Positions 1-9,720 of a stretch of 64,000 bases of DNA are shown here, piece by piece. The notes beneath the pieces are model-generated. The model worked only from the letters and a program-made list of their open reading frames with translations. It made no database searches and had not been told where the DNA came from. The translations under genes were made by a program, and so were the position numbers. Every line of letters starts with the position of its first letter. Position 1 is the first letter of the stretch. The DNA lies in assembly GCF_000373565.1 (NCBI RefSeq), contig NZ_KB891804.1, positions 172,134-236,133 on the forward strand, read 5' to 3'. The stretch is from Streptomyces sp. HmicA12. GTDB lineage: Bacteria; Actinomycetota; Actinomycetes; Streptomycetales; Streptomycetaceae.

Positions 1-10
1 CTTGAGGGCC

Positions 11-429
11 ATGGACCTCACCATTCATACGACCGCCCTCCCGCACGACGACCCCGACGCCTCCCTCGCCTTCTACCGCGACGCCCTCGGCTTCGAAGTC
101 CGCAGTGACGTCGGGCAGGGCAAAATGCGCTGGATCACCGTCGGGCCGCCGAACCAGCCCGGGACCTGCGTGCTGCTCGCGCCGCCCGCCGCCGACCCGG
201 GCGTCACCGACGACGAGCGGCGCGTCATCACCGAGATGATGGCCAAGGGCACCTACGGCTGGATCATGCTGGCCACCCGCGACCTCGACGGCGTCTTCGA
301 CAAGGTGCAGGCCACCGACGCCGAGGTGGTCCAGGAGCCGACGCGGCAGCCCTACGGCGTCCGCGACTGCGCCTTCCGCGACCCCGCGGGCAACATGGTC
401 CGCATCCAGGAGATCGCGGACCCGAGCTG

Positions 430-430
<1 letters not shown>
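11..430 (+). CDS. VOC family (glyoxalase-fold) protein
   Basis: Small cytoplasmic protein of about 139 residues with a single vicinal-oxygen-chelate module pair: an N-terminal beta-alpha-beta segment (DPDASLAFYRDALGF) and a C-terminal CAFRDPAGNMVRIQE strand typical of the glyoxalase/bleomycin-resistance superfamily. The substrate cannot be told from sequence. I chose the ATG at 11; a TTG at 2 is in frame and the true start could lie before the window. Its stop overlaps the start of the AraC-type gene that follows (TGATG), so the two are probably translated together. Confidence 0.8.
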
Positions 431-834
<404 letters not shown>

Positions 835-839
835 ACGAC

Positions 840-1475
840 ATGACCTCATCACTCGCATCCGTGACCCTCGAAGTGGCCGACACCGAGGCCGCCGCCCAGT
901 TCTACAAGGCCGCCTTCGGCCTCGGCCCGGAGTTCCGGTTCCGCGCCTCCGACGCACCGTCGACCGGCTTCCGCGGATTCACCCCGGCGCTCACGGTCGC
1001 CTCCCGCTCCGACGTCGACAGCTTCGTCGAGTCCGCCGTCGCCGCGGGCGCCACGACGCTGAAGCCCGCCGAGAAGTCGCTGTGGGGCTACGGCGCCGTC
1101 GTCCAGGCCCCCGACGGCACCATCTGGAAGATCGCCACCTCGGACAAGAAGGGCACAGGACCCGCCACCCGCACGATCGAGGCGCTCGTGATCCTGCTCG
1201 GCGTCGAGGACGTGAAGGAGAGCAAGAAGTTCTACGTCGAGCAGGGCCTGGCCGTGGGCAAGAGCTTCGGCGGCAAGTACGTCGAGTTCGCCGCCGACCC
1301 GGCGAGCGGCCTCACGCTGGCGCTGTACAAGCGGCGCGCGCTCGCCAAGCAGGCGGGTGTCCCCGCCGACGGCACCGGCTCGCACCTGCTGGTCCTCGGC
1401 GGCACCGCGCAGCCCTGCACCGACCCGGACGGATTCGTGTGGGAGGCCGTGTCGCCGGCCCGCGCGACGTCCTGA
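840..1475 (+). CDS. Two-module VOC family protein
   Basis: About 211 residues with two glyoxalase-type halves: SVTLEVADTEAAAQFYKAAF near the N terminus and ALVILLGVEDVKESKKFYVEQG in the middle, ending in DPDGFVWEAVS. An enzyme or binding protein of unknown substrate. The start is uncertain. A GTG at 831 overlaps the upstream stop codon. The ATG at 840 follows a TAGCGT hexamer at a distance typical of leaderless Streptomyces transcripts, and I prefer it for that reason. Confidence 0.8.
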   Translation: MTSSLASVTLEVADTEAAAQFYKAAFGLGPEFRFRASDAPSTGFRGFTPALTVASRSDVDSFVESAVAAGATTLKPAEKSLWGYGAVVQAPDGTIWKIATSDKKGTGPATRTIEALVILLGVEDVKESKKFYVEQGLAVGKSFGGKYVEFAADPASGLTLALYKRRALAKQAGVPADGTGSHLLVLGGTAQPCTDPDGFVWEAVSPARATS

Positions 1476-1535
1476 TCAGCACCACAACACGAGAGCAACA
1501 CCCGGCCCAGCCGGCCTGATCCAGGGGGAGAAACC

Positions 1536-1982
1536 ATGAGCACGCAGCGCAGGACCACCGAGCCGACCGAGGCCTTCACCGCCGAGGAGCGCGCCGCGAT
1601 GAAGGAGCGTGCCAAGGAGGTCAGGGCGAGCTCCCGCGGCAAGACCAAGGCCGACCCGGAGCCCGAGGTCCTCGCGAAGATCGCCGAGATGCAGGACGCG
1701 GACCGGGTCCTCGCCGAGCGGATCCACGCCCTCGTCAAGGAGCACGCCCCGCACCTGACGCCGCGGCTCTGGTACGGGATGCCCGCCTACGCCAAGGACG
1801 GCAAGGTGTTCTGCTTCTTCCAGAGCGCGGAGAAGTTCAAGGCGCGCTACGCCACGCTCGGGTTCAGCGACGTGGCGCAGCTCGACGACGGCACGATGTG
1901 GCCGAGCGCCTTCGCCCTGGCGGAGCTGACCGACGCCGACGCGGCGCGGATCGGCGAACTGATCAAGCGGGCGGCGGGCTGA
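1536..1982 (+). CDS. DUF1801-type (YdhG-like) protein
   Basis: A 148-residue protein. The C-terminal half has the DUF1801/YdhG fold signature: a [18 protein letters not shown] segment, then KARYATLGF and a terminal helix. The family is sometimes annotated as iron chaperone, but the role is unproven. The N-terminal 50 residues are highly charged and probably helical. A GGGGGAG run just upstream of the ATG serves as ribosome-binding site. It converges with the VOC gene on the other strand, and the 3' ends overlap by about 20 bases. Confidence 0.8.
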   Translation: MSTQRRTTEPTEAFTAEERAAMKERAKEVRASSRGKTKADPEPEVLAKIAEMQDADRVLAERIHALVKEHAPHLTPRLWYGMPAYAKDGKVFCFFQSAEKFKARYATLGFSDVAQLDDGTMWPSAFALAELTDADAARIGELIKRAAG

Positions 1983-2394
1983 TCGCGTCCCGCAGCGGAA
2001 CGGTGGCGCGCCTGCGGTACTCCTGCACCGCCCACCCGTTCCCGTCCGGGTCGGTGAAGTACATGAACGTGCCGCCGTCGTCGGCGCCGAACTTCACCGG
2101 CTCCGACACCTCCAGGCCGCGCTCGGTCAGCTCGTCGCGCGCGGCCTTGATGTCGCTCACGACGAGCTGCAGCCCGTGGTACGTGCCCGGGGCCGGGGTC
2201 CCCGTCCGGATGGGGATCCCGGCGGCGAGCACGATCGAACAGCCCGAACCGGGCGGCGTGAGCTGGACGATGCGGGCGCCCGGCATCACCTCGCGGTCGA
2301 CGTCGCAGTGGAAGCCCACCTTGTCGACGTAGAACTCCTTGGCCCGGTCGATGTCGGACACGGGCAGGGGGATCACTTCGAGTGTCATCTCCAT
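1963..2394 (-). CDS. VOC family protein (paralogue of the gene at 5738-6169)
   Basis: 143 residues, single VOC domain: [19 protein letters not shown] at the N terminus, [14 protein letters not shown] in the middle, [17 protein letters not shown] at the end. It is strikingly similar to the VOC protein at 5738-6169 (shared VSDxDRAKxFYxDKVGF and [14 protein letters not shown]), so the two look like a recent duplication. Function is unknown; relatives include dioxygenases and antibiotic-binding proteins. Confidence 0.85.
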   Translation of the reverse strand: MEMTLEVIPLPVSDIDRAKEFYVDKVGFHCDVDREVMPGARIVQLTPPGSGCSIVLAAGIPIRTGTPAPGTYHGLQLVVSDIKAARDELTERGLEVSEPVKFGADDGGTFMYFTDPDGNGWAVQEYRRRATVPLRDAISPPPA

Positions 2395-2397
2395 GTG

Positions 2398-3423
2398 TCA
2401 AAGGTAGGCAGGGGACACCCCGGCCGTCAGGAGCCTGCGCGGCGCGCCCGAGCCGTCCGCCGGGACGGTGTACAGGTCGGCCCCGTAGTCGCCCGGCAGC
2501 GCGTACGTCACGTGCCGGTCGTCGCTCCACACGGCCTGATCGTCGACGCTGCGTGTCTCGGCGAGCGGCGTCTCGTGGAAGGTGGCCAGGTCGAGTACGT
2601 ACAGCCGCCAGGGCGCGTCCGCGGGCAGGCCGGGGACGCGCTTCTTGTACGCGATCCGGGTGCCGTCGGGGGAGAGGGACGGGCACTCGACGTTGGTGTG
2701 CAGTGTGGTGACCGTGCGCGTGCGCAGGTCGCCGCGGACCAGGTACGTCTTCCCGCGCGTGGCGAGGGTCGCGTAGAAGTGGCGGTCGTCGGCGGCGAAG
2801 GTGACACCCCAGAAGTTCACGTCCGCCGCCCGGTACGGCCGCCCGTCCTTGACGACGCGGTACGCCTCCAGTGTCGGTGTGAGGCGGCCCGTCGAGGTGT
2901 CGAGGATCGCGGCCCGCGTCGAGAAGTCGGTCCCCGCGTAGCTGTCGCCGCCGACGAACGCCGTCCACGCCGCGTACCGCCCGCTCGGCGAGACCCGGGC
3001 CCGCGACGGGATGCCCGGCACCGGGTAGTGGGCCTTCTCGTGCAGGGAGGCGTCCAGGACGGTGGCGCGGTAGGTGTCGGTGAGGGCGCCGTGGACGGCC
3101 TGCAGGCAGATGCCGGTTCCCGAACCGGCGGAGAAGCGCAGGCACTTGAGACCGGTGCCGGTCGCCGTGCGCGGGCCCGCGGGCCGGTTCACCGGCGTCC
3201 AGGCCAGTTCGTCGCGGTGCGGGCCCCAGGCCATGTCGCGGAACACCAGGTGGCGTCCGTCGGGTCGCAGCCCGACCGCCCCCTCGGTCACGACGGGACC
3301 GCCGGGGCGGGCCCGGTCGCGGCGGTCGGCGCGGGCCGACGCGTGCAGGACGGCGGTGGTCGCCACCGCCGCGAGCGCGAGCACCGCCGCGATCAGAACG
3401 GTGAGTTTGCCGCGAGTCGTCAT
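2398..3423 (-). CDS. Membrane-anchored TolB/WD40-like beta-propeller protein
   Basis: 341 residues. An N-terminal hydrophobic segment (LTVLIAAVLALAAVATTAVL) acts as signal or anchor. The rest is a beta-propeller with TolB-like blades such as CPSLSPDGTRIAYKK, SVDDQAVWSDDRHVTYAL and DLYTVPADGSGAPRRLL. Probably an extracytoplasmic binding or scaffold protein; no catalytic motif is visible. Its ATG overlaps the stop of the upstream MFS gene (ATGA), so it is the last gene of a three-gene operon with the transporter and the phosphoesterase. The same frame stays open far upstream, but that part is a shadow of the MFS gene. Confidence 0.8.
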   Translation of the reverse strand: MTTRGKLTVLIAAVLALAAVATTAVLHASARADRRDRARPGGPVVTEGAVGLRPDGRHLVFRDMAWGPHRDELAWTPVNRPAGPRTATGTGLKCLRFSAGSGTGICLQAVHGALTDTYRATVLDASLHEKAHYPVPGIPSRARVSPSGRYAAWTAFVGGDSYAGTDFSTRAAILDTSTGRLTPTLEAYRVVKDGRPYRAADVNFWGVTFAADDRHFYATLATRGKTYLVRGDLRTRTVTTLHTNVECPSLSPDGTRIAYKKRVPGLPADAPWRLYVLDLATFHETPLAETRSVDDQAVWSDDRHVTYALPGDYGADLYTVPADGSGAPRRLLTAGVSPAYL

Positions 3424-4706
3424 GGGCGCGCTTCCGTACGGGTCGGTCGGAGGAAGGAGGCCGCCGTCGCCCCGGCGGCGAGCAGCACCGCCGCGGCGGA
3501 CAGCGCCGTGCGGTCGCCCCATGCGGTCCAGGCCGCGCCGAACCCGAGGGAGCAGCCGAAGCGGGCCACGGCCTGGCCCGTCTGCACGACGGCGAGGCCC
3601 GAGGAGCGGTGCTCCCGCGGGATGCCGACGGAGGCCGCGGCCATCAGGACGCCGTCGGTCGCCGCGTAGAACGCGCCGTGCAGCAGGAGGACGACGCACG
3701 GCAGGGCCGGGGTGCGCGCATGGGTGAGCAGGAGGGCGTAGACCGCGAGCAGGGCGACGTGCCCGCCGAGGAACACGGGCCAGGCGCCCACCCGGTCCGA
3801 GAGCCGTCCCAGCGGGGCGGCGAGGAGCAGGAACGCGGCGGCCGTGCCCAGCGGAAGGAGGGCGAACCACCGTTCCGGTACGCCCAGTTGGCGCTGGAGG
3901 ACCAGATAGACGAAGGCGTCGCTGACGGTTGCCAGGCCCAGCAACGTCGCGCACAAGGTGATGCGGACGAGCGCCCGGGACGGCTTCGTCCGCTGCCGGG
4001 CGCGGCTCGTCCGTGGTCGCTCGGGCGCCGCGGAGCCGCCGGCCGGCACGGGCCCGCGCTTTTGGCGGGGCACGAACAGGACCAGCACCACCACGCCCAG
4101 GACCGCCACGCAGAAGCTCACCGTGAAGACCGCGTCGTAGCCGTCCACCGTGGCCCGGAGAATCAGGAAGGCCACCAGAGGGCCGAGCAGCGCGCCCGCC
4201 GTGTCCATCGCGCGGTGCACACCGAAGGCCCGCCCCTGCGCCTCCGGGGTGCTCGACAGGGAGATCAGGGCGTCGCGCGGGGCCGTGCGCAGGCCCTTGC
4301 CCGTGCGGTCGGCCGCGAGGACGGCGCCGATCTGGGGGAGCGTGCCGGCCACCAGGAGGAGGGGTTTGCACAGGGCCGAGAGGCCGTAGCCGAGGACCGC
4401 GACCGTCTTGTGGCGGCCGCCGCCACTGTCCGCGAACCGGCCGCCGAGCAGGCGCACCAGCGCCGAGAAGCCGTTGTAGACACCGTCCAGGAGGCCGAAG
4501 CCGAGGGGGCTCAGGCCGAGGCCCGCCACCAGATACAGGGGCAGGACGGCGGTCACCATCTCGGACGAGACGTCCGTGATCAGGCTGACCGCGCCGAGCG
4601 CGAACACGGTGGAGCCCACGGCGCGCCGCCGCCCGGCACGGGGCCGGGCGGCGGGCTCCGCGGACGTCGGCGCACCGGGTGTCGCGCGACTGTCCGCTAC
4701 GTACAT
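3420..4706 (-). CDS. MFS transporter
   Basis: 428 residues with about 12 hydrophobic segments. The first membrane region (FALGAVSLITDVSSEMVTAV) is the mark of a subgroup of major facilitator efflux-type proteins, and the loop GRFADSGGGRHKTVAVLGYG fits the conserved loop 2-3. A basic insertion around residues 205-230 (RQKRGPVPAGG and on) marks the central cytoplasmic loop. The substrate is unknown. Only one base separates it from the phosphoesterase upstream, and it overlaps the beta-propeller gene downstream, so all three are likely co-translated. Confidence 0.87.
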   Translation of the reverse strand: MYVADSRATPGAPTSAEPAARPRAGRRRAVGSTVFALGAVSLITDVSSEMVTAVLPLYLVAGLGLSPLGFGLLDGVYNGFSALVRLLGGRFADSGGGRHKTVAVLGYGLSALCKPLLLVAGTLPQIGAVLAADRTGKGLRTAPRDALISLSSTPEAQGRAFGVHRAMDTAGALLGPLVAFLILRATVDGYDAVFTVSFCVAVLGVVVLVLFVPRQKRGPVPAGGSAAPERPRTSRARQRTKPSRALVRITLCATLLGLATVSDAFVYLVLQRQLGVPERWFALLPLGTAAAFLLLAAPLGRLSDRVGAWPVFLGGHVALLAVYALLLTHARTPALPCVVLLLHGAFYAATDGVLMAAASVGIPREHRSSGLAVVQTGQAVARFGCSLGFGAAWTAWGDRTALSAAAVLLAAGATAASFLRPTRTEARP

Positions 4707-4707
4707 G

Positions 4708-5601
4708 TCAGGACGCCCAGATCCCGGTGATGTCCTTGGCCGACGCCGCGTTGCCCGCGTGCGACGTCAGACCGTGCATGTCCTCCAGGGTGCGCAGCAG
4801 GTCGTAGTGGTTGTACGTCGTCGAGGACGTGGCACCGGGGGTGACCTGCTGGCCGTAGAGGACGGTGGGGATCTTGTTGCCGCTGAGGCGGTTGTCCTCG
4901 TCGAAGGTGACGACGAGGAGGCTGTTGTGGGTCTTGGCCCAGGTCGCGTAGGCCCCCAGCTTGTTCTTCAGCCAGGTGTCGCCGGTGGCGACCGAACAGT
5001 CGTGCATGTCGCTGCACAGGTTCGGCACGACGAAGGAGACCTGCGGCAGCGTCGCGTAGTCCGTGGGGAACTGGGCGAAGGTCTTCGCCGACGACGTCGG
5101 TACGTTGCTGAAGCCGAACCACGGGTTGTGCTTGCGCGCGTAGTCGCCCGAGGAGCAGGTGGTCGAACCCTGGCTCGGCAGCGTCTCGTTGTAGCTGCCC
5201 CACGTCTTGCCCGCGGCGATCAGCTCCGAGGCCAGGTTCGGGGCGGAGGAGAAGCCGGGCGTGTAGCAGCTGTCGTCCGTGATGCCCTGCGTGGAGCCGG
5301 AGAACAGGGCGAAGTAGTTGGGCTGGCTGGGGTGTGTCTCGGCGTACGAGGCGGTGAGGTTGGCGCCGCCCGTCTTGAGGCTGTTGATGTACGGGGCGCT
5401 GGAGGAGCCGATGACCTGGCTGTACGCGTGGTTCTCGAAGACCACGACGACCGTGTGGTCGGGGGTGGGCACGGTTGCCGCCGCGTGGGCGGGCGAGCCG
5501 CCGCCGAGCGCGAGCCAGCTGCCCGCGGCGGCGACCGTCAGGGCGAGGGCCGAGGCGAGCGCCTTGCCGCGGGAGCGGCCGAGGAGAGAACTGCCGGGCA
5601 C
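4708..5601 (-). CDS. Secreted phosphoesterase (acid phosphatase / phospholipase C superfamily)
   Basis: 297 residues, exported by an N-terminal signal (basic RSRGK, hydrophobic stretch, AHA-A cleavage region). The mature part has phosphoesterase-family motifs: DHTVVVVFENHAYSQVIG, the nucleophile-region PSQPNYFALFSGS, FVVPNLCSDMHDC and the metal-binding VTFDEDN. Probably hydrolyses phosphate monoesters or phospholipids outside the cell. I chose the GTG at 5601 because a GGAGG lies six bases upstream. The open frame extends to 5685, but that part has no secretion signal. First gene of an operon with the MFS and beta-propeller genes. Confidence 0.85.
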   Translation of the reverse strand: MPGSSLLGRSRGKALASALALTVAAAGSWLALGGGSPAHAAATVPTPDHTVVVVFENHAYSQVIGSSSAPYINSLKTGGANLTASYAETHPSQPNYFALFSGSTQGITDDSCYTPGFSSAPNLASELIAAGKTWGSYNETLPSQGSTTCSSGDYARKHNPWFGFSNVPTSSAKTFAQFPTDYATLPQVSFVVPNLCSDMHDCSVATGDTWLKNKLGAYATWAKTHNSLLVVTFDEDNRLSGNKIPTVLYGQQVTPGATSSTTYNHYDLLRTLEDMHGLTSHAGNAASAKDITGIWAS

Positions 5602-5737
5602 GTGAGACCTCCGGGGTAGGGGAGGAGCGAGGGATTCCTGGCGGTGCGGGCAGATCATGCACACGCCAAGAGGCCCCGGCGTCACGTATTCCGGTTCCTG
5701 CGGATGAAGCGCCGGTGAATCCTCGGAGCGGGCGGGG

Positions 5738-6169
5738 CTACCGCTCGGCGAGCGGCGCCGGCGCCTCCTGCACCGTCCACCCGTTCCCGTCCGGGTCCTG
5801 GAAGAACATGAACGCGTTCCACTCCCCGCCGTGCCCCTCCTCCCAGCCGCCCGCGCCCGCGTGCTGCACCGGGCTCACCCCGACACCCCGCGCCACCAGT
5901 TCCCCGCGCGCGGCCCCGATGTCCGTGACGCACAGCTGGAGACCGGTGAGCGCGCCGGGCTTCATGGGCGGCTGGCCGGGGGCGCCGGGCATGCCCTCGG
6001 TCAGGGCGATGGAACAGCGCGAGCCCGGCGGGGTCAGCTGCACGATGCGGACACCGGGGGCCACCTCGCTGTCCAGGTCGACCTTGAAGCCCACCTTGTC
6101 CGCGTAGAAGTCCTTGGCGCGGTCCACGTCCGAGACGGGGACGACGACGACTTCGAGGGTCCATTCCAT
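5738..6169 (-). CDS. VOC family protein (paralogue of the gene at 1963-2394)
   Basis: 143 residues, single VOC domain starting MEWTLEVVVVPVSDVDRAKDFY and ending with FMFFQDPDGNGWTVQE. Closely related to the VOC gene at 1963-2394. The ATG at 6169 is preceded by GGAAGGA at a good distance. The frame is open to 6664, but that extension overlaps the glnE promoter and start region on the other strand and is not credible coding sequence. Transcribed divergently from glnE. Confidence 0.85.
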   Translation of the reverse strand: MEWTLEVVVVPVSDVDRAKDFYADKVGFKVDLDSEVAPGVRIVQLTPPGSRCSIALTEGMPGAPGQPPMKPGALTGLQLCVTDIGAARGELVARGVGVSPVQHAGAGGWEEGHGGEWNAFMFFQDPDGNGWTVQEAPAPLAER

Positions 6170-6314
6170 GGCCGGTCCTTCCAGAGGCGTCATGGGGAGA
6201 CGTACGGGAATCGTCCCCCCGAGGCAATGACTCCGCACCCGCGCTCGACTCATCGGTCCACGACACCGCGCAGTAGGCTCAGCACCAGTGCGTGATCGAA
6301 CAGGAGGCCGTGCG

Positions 6315-9305
6315 ATGTCGGTGCCGCAAGGGCGCAGGAGCAGTACGTTCACGCGGCTGCTGCGGCACGGGTTCACGGACCCCTCCGGCGCGGAGCGGCT
6401 GCTCGACTCCGAGGCGCTGTCCACGGTGCGCTCCGACCCGCTGCTCCTGGACGCGCTCGGCGCCACCGCCGACCCGGATCTGGCGCTGCTCGGCCTGGTC
6501 CGGCTCGTCGAGGCGCAGCCCGACCCCACCGCGCGCCAGGAACTCCTCGACACGCTCATCACCGCGAAGCCGCTGCGCGACCGCCTGCTCGGCGTGCTCG
6601 GCGCCTCCGAGGCCCTCGCCGACCACCTCGCCCGGCACCGGGGCGACTGGCAGGCGCTGGTCACCTATGAGCCGAGCGACCTGCACCCGGGCGTCGAGGA
6701 GTTCGAGCAGGGCCTCGCCGAGGCCACCGACCCGGTGGCGCTGCGCGTGGCCTACCGCCGCTGCCTGCTCTCGATCGCCGCCCGCGACGTGTGCGGCACC
6801 ACCGACATCACGCAGACCGCCGCCGAACTGGCCGACCTGGCGACCGCGACGCTGCGCGCGGCCCTCGCCATCGCGCGCGCCGCCGCGCCCGAGGACGCGG
6901 CGCTGTGCCGGCTCGCGGTGATCGCGATGGGCAAGTGCGGCGGCCACGAGCTGAACTACGTGTCGGACGTGGACGTCATCTTCGTCGGCGAGGCCGTGGA
7001 GGGCGCCGACGAGGGCAAGGCCGTCCAGGCCGCCACCCGGCTCGCCTCGCACCTGATGCGGATCTGCTCGGACACCACGGTCGAGGGCACCATCTGGCCC
7101 GTCGACGCGAACCTGCGCCCCGAGGGCAGGAACGGCCCGCTGGTACGCACCCTCTCCTCCCACCTCGCCTACTACCAGCGCTGGGCGAAGACCTGGGAGT
7201 TCCAGGCGCTGCTCAAGGCGCGGCCGGTCGCGGGCGATCCCGAACTGGGGGAGGCCTACGTCGAAGCCGTGTCCCCGCTGGTCTGGCAGGTCGCCGAGCG
7301 CGAGAACTTCGTGCCGGACGTGCAGAAGATGCGCAAGCGCGTCGTCGCGAACATTCCGGCGGGCGAGGTCGAGCGCGAACTGAAGCTCGGCCCCGGCGGG
7401 CTGCGCGACGTCGAATTCGCCGTCCAGCTCCTGCAGTTGGTGCACGGGCGGGCCGACGCCTCGCTGCGCAGCGGTACGACCCTCGACGCGCTGGCCGCGC
7501 TCGCCGACGGCGGCTACGTGGGCCGGGTCGACGCCGTCCAGCTCGACGACGCCTACCGCTTCCTGCGTACGCTCGAACACCGCATCCAGCTCTACAAGTT
7601 GCGGCGCACCCACCTGGTCCCCGAGGACGACGCGGACCTGCGCCGCATCGGCCGCTCCCTGGGGATGCGGACCGAGCCCATCACCGACCTCAACCGGGCC
7701 TGGAAGCGCCACACTTCGGTCGTCCGGCGCCTGCACGAGAAGCTGTTCTACCGGCCGCTGCTCGACGCGGTCGCCCAACTCGCCCCGGGCGAGAGCCGGT
7801 TGAGCACGGAGGCGGCCCGCGAACGGCTCGTCGCGCTCGGCTACGCGGACCCCAGCGCGGCCCTGCGCCACCTGGAGGCCCTCGCCTCCGGCGTCTCCCG
7901 CAAGGCGGCCATCCAGCGCACGCTGCTGCCCGTATTGCTCGGCTGGTTCGCGGACTCGGCGGACCCGGACGCGGGACTGCTCAACTTCCGCAAGGTGTCC
8001 GACGCGCTGGGCAAGACGCCCTGGTACCTGCGGCTGCTGCGCGACGAGGGTGCGGCCGCGGAGAACCTGGCCCGGGTCCTGTCCGCGGGCCGCCTCGCCC
8101 CCGACCTCCTGATGCGCGCCCCGGAGGCGGTCGCGCTGCTCGGCGACACGCAGGGGCTCAAGCCGCGCGAGCCCGCCTCGCTGGAGCAGGAGGTGATGGC
8201 CGCGGTGGGCCGCGCCGACGGCGGCGAGCAGGCCGTGGTCGCGGCGCGCGGCGTACGCCGTCGCGAACTCTTCCGCACGTCGGCGGCCGACATCATCGCC
8301 TCGTACGGCACCGAGGACACCCCCGCCGTCGCCGACCAGGGCGCCCTGGTCGACCAAGTGGGCGGCGCCGTATCGGACTTGACGGCGGCGACCCTCGCCG
8401 GAACGCTCCGCGCGGTCGTCCGCGACGGCTGGGGCGACACCCTGCCCACCCGGTTCGCCGTCATCGCCATGGGCCGCTTCGGCGGACACGAGCTGGGCTA
8501 CGGCTCGGACGCCGACGTCCTGTTCGTGCACGAGCCGCGCGAGGGCGTCGGCGACCACGAGGCGGCGCAGGCCGCGGGCAAGGTCGTCTCCGAGATGCGC
8601 CGCCTGCTCGCCCTGCCGAGCGCGGACCCGCCGCTCCTCATCGACGCGGACCTGCGCCCGGAAGGCAAGTCGGGCCCGCTCGTGCGCACCCTCAAGTCCT
8701 ACGAGGCGTACTACCGCCGATGGTCACTGGTGTGGGAGTCGCAGGCGCTGCTGCGGGCCCAACCGGTCGCGGGGGACGCCGAGTTGGGCCGGGCCTTCAT
8801 CGACCTCATCGACCCGCTGCGCTACCCGATGGAGGGGCTCGGCGACGACGCGATCCGCGAGATCCGCCGCCTCAAGGCCCGGATGGAGTCGGAGCGGATG
8901 CCGCGCGGCGCCGACCCCACGCTGCACACGAAGCTGGGCCGCGGCGGCCTCTCCGACGTCGAGTGGACGGTGCAGCTGCTCCAGCTCCAGCACGGCTGGG
9001 CGGAGCCGGGCCTGCGCACGACCCGTACCCGGGAGGCGCTGGCGGCGGCCTGCGCGGCCGGCCTGCTGCCGAGCGAGGACGCGGCCACGCTCGACGAGGC
9101 GTGGGTGCTGGCGACCCGGGTGCGCAACGCGGTGATGCTGGTGCGCGGGCGGGCCGGTGACACGTTCCCGTCCGACGGGCGCGAACTCGGCGCGGTGGGA
9201 CGGTACCTGGGGTACGACCCCGGGCACGTCGGGGACATGCTGGACGACTATCGCCGCACGACGCGCAGGGCGCGGGCCGTGGTGGAGGAGCGGTTCTACC
9301 AGTAG
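6315..9305 (+). CDS. glnE: Bifunctional glutamine synthetase adenylyltransferase/deadenylase
   Basis: 996 residues, the usual length of GlnE. It adds AMP to and removes it from dodecameric glutamine synthetase I according to nitrogen status. Two nucleotidyltransferase halves are clear: GGHELNYVSDVDVIF near residue 212 (deadenylylase half) and GRFGGHELGYGSDADVLF near 720 (adenylylase half). Each is followed by a helical domain with the LGPGGLRDVEF or LGRGGLSDVEW motif. The ATG at 6315 has an AGGAGG eight bases upstream; a GTG at 6288 is less likely. No glnA lies in this window, but glnII does, at 31.6 kb. Confidence 0.97.
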   Translation: MSVPQGRRSSTFTRLLRHGFTDPSGAERLLDSEALSTVRSDPLLLDALGATADPDLALLGLVRLVEAQPDPTARQELLDTLITAKPLRDRLLGVLGASEALADHLARHRGDWQALVTYEPSDLHPGVEEFEQGLAEATDPVALRVAYRRCLLSIAARDVCGTTDITQTAAELADLATATLRAALAIARAAAPEDAALCRLAVIAMGKCGGHELNYVSDVDVIFVGEAVEGADEGKAVQAATRLASHLMRICSDTTVEGTIWPVDANLRPEGRNGPLVRTLSSHLAYYQRWAKTWEFQALLKARPVAGDPELGEAYVEAVSPLVWQVAERENFVPDVQKMRKRVVANIPAGEVERELKLGPGGLRDVEFAVQLLQLVHGRADASLRSGTTLDALAALADGGYVGRVDAVQLDDAYRFLRTLEHRIQLYKLRRTHLVPEDDADLRRIGRSLGMRTEPITDLNRAWKRHTSVVRRLHEKLFYRPLLDAVAQLAPGESRLSTEAARERLVALGYADPSAALRHLEALASGVSRKAAIQRTLLPVLLGWFADSADPDAGLLNFRKVSDALGKTPWYLRLLRDEGAAAENLARVLSAGRLAPDLLMRAPEAVALLGDTQGLKPREPASLEQEVMAAVGRADGGEQAVVAARGVRRRELFRTSAADIIASYGTEDTPAVADQGALVDQVGGAVSDLTAATLAGTLRAVVRDGWGDTLPTRFAVIAMGRFGGHELGYGSDADVLFVHEPREGVGDHEAAQAAGKVVSEMRRLLALPSADPPLLIDADLRPEGKSGPLVRTLKSYEAYYRRWSLVWESQALLRAQPVAGDAELGRAFIDLIDPLRYPMEGLGDDAIREIRRLKARMESERMPRGADPTLHTKLGRGGLSDVEWTVQLLQLQHGWAEPGLRTTRTREALAAACAAGLLPSEDAATLDEAWVLATRVRNAVMLVRGRAGDTFPSDGRELGAVGRYLGYDPGHVGDMLDDYRRTTRRARAVVEERFYQ

Positions 9306-9347
9306 GGCCCGGGCACCGTTGCCGGGTGCGGACCGGGTGTGGCTCGT

Positions 9348-9368
9348 CGCGCAGTTCCCCGCGCCCCT
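9348..9368. repeat. Dispersed GCGCAGTTCCCCGCGCCCCT element, copy 1
   Basis: Contains GCGCAGTTCCCCGCGCCCCT, which recurs at 28649-28669 and twice, inverted, at 35089-35180. Here it lies directly after the TAA stop of the small secreted-protein gene on the minus strand and downstream of glnE on the plus strand. Placement after stop codons suggests a transcript-end or processing role. Very common in Streptomyces intergenic regions. Confidence 0.85.
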
Positions 9369-9616
9369 TACAGGGCCGACAGCACCGGTACCGAAGACGT
9401 GCCGGCCAGCCACGGGAGGCCGCCGGGGCCACGGTTGGCCAGAGCCGCGACATCCGCCGCCGCCTCGTCGCCGGAGGCGTGCGTGCGGTGCAGATCGGAC
9501 CACGGGTGCGCGTCGTCGCCCGGGTGGGCCACCGCCGGCGCCGCCGCCGCGATCCCCGTGACGAAGGCTCCCGCCACCATCACACCCGCCGTGGTCTTCC
9601 GTACCGTCGCCGCCAT
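9368..9616 (-). CDS. Small secreted protein
   Basis: 82 residues. An export signal is clear: basic start (ATVRKTT), hydrophobic core GVMVAGAFVTGIAAAA, and a likely cleavage after AVAHP. The mature peptide is only about 50 residues, acidic at first (HPGDDAHPWSDLH) and ending in SVPVLSAL. No known domain. A GGAG lies just before the ATG. The stop codon forms one end of the dispersed GC-rich element, so the last two codons (GCC CTG) may belong to that repeat. The window shows no partner gene; it is separated from the TetR gene upstream. Confidence 0.65.
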   Translation of the reverse strand: MAATVRKTTAGVMVAGAFVTGIAAAAPAVAHPGDDAHPWSDLHRTHASGDEAAADVAALANRGPGGLPWLAGTSSVPVLSAL

Positions 9617-9720
9617 CAGGACTCCGTTCGTCGTGTCTGTCCCCACGACCCTCCCCGAGCGCGCGGCCGCCCGACAGATGTCGTACGTCGCGGGCCGGTG
9701 GGCCCAAGGGCCCACCACCC

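Noticed and set aside
6279..8558. A 759-residue frame opposite glnE
   Set aside because: Antisense shadow of a certain gene with low-complexity translation.
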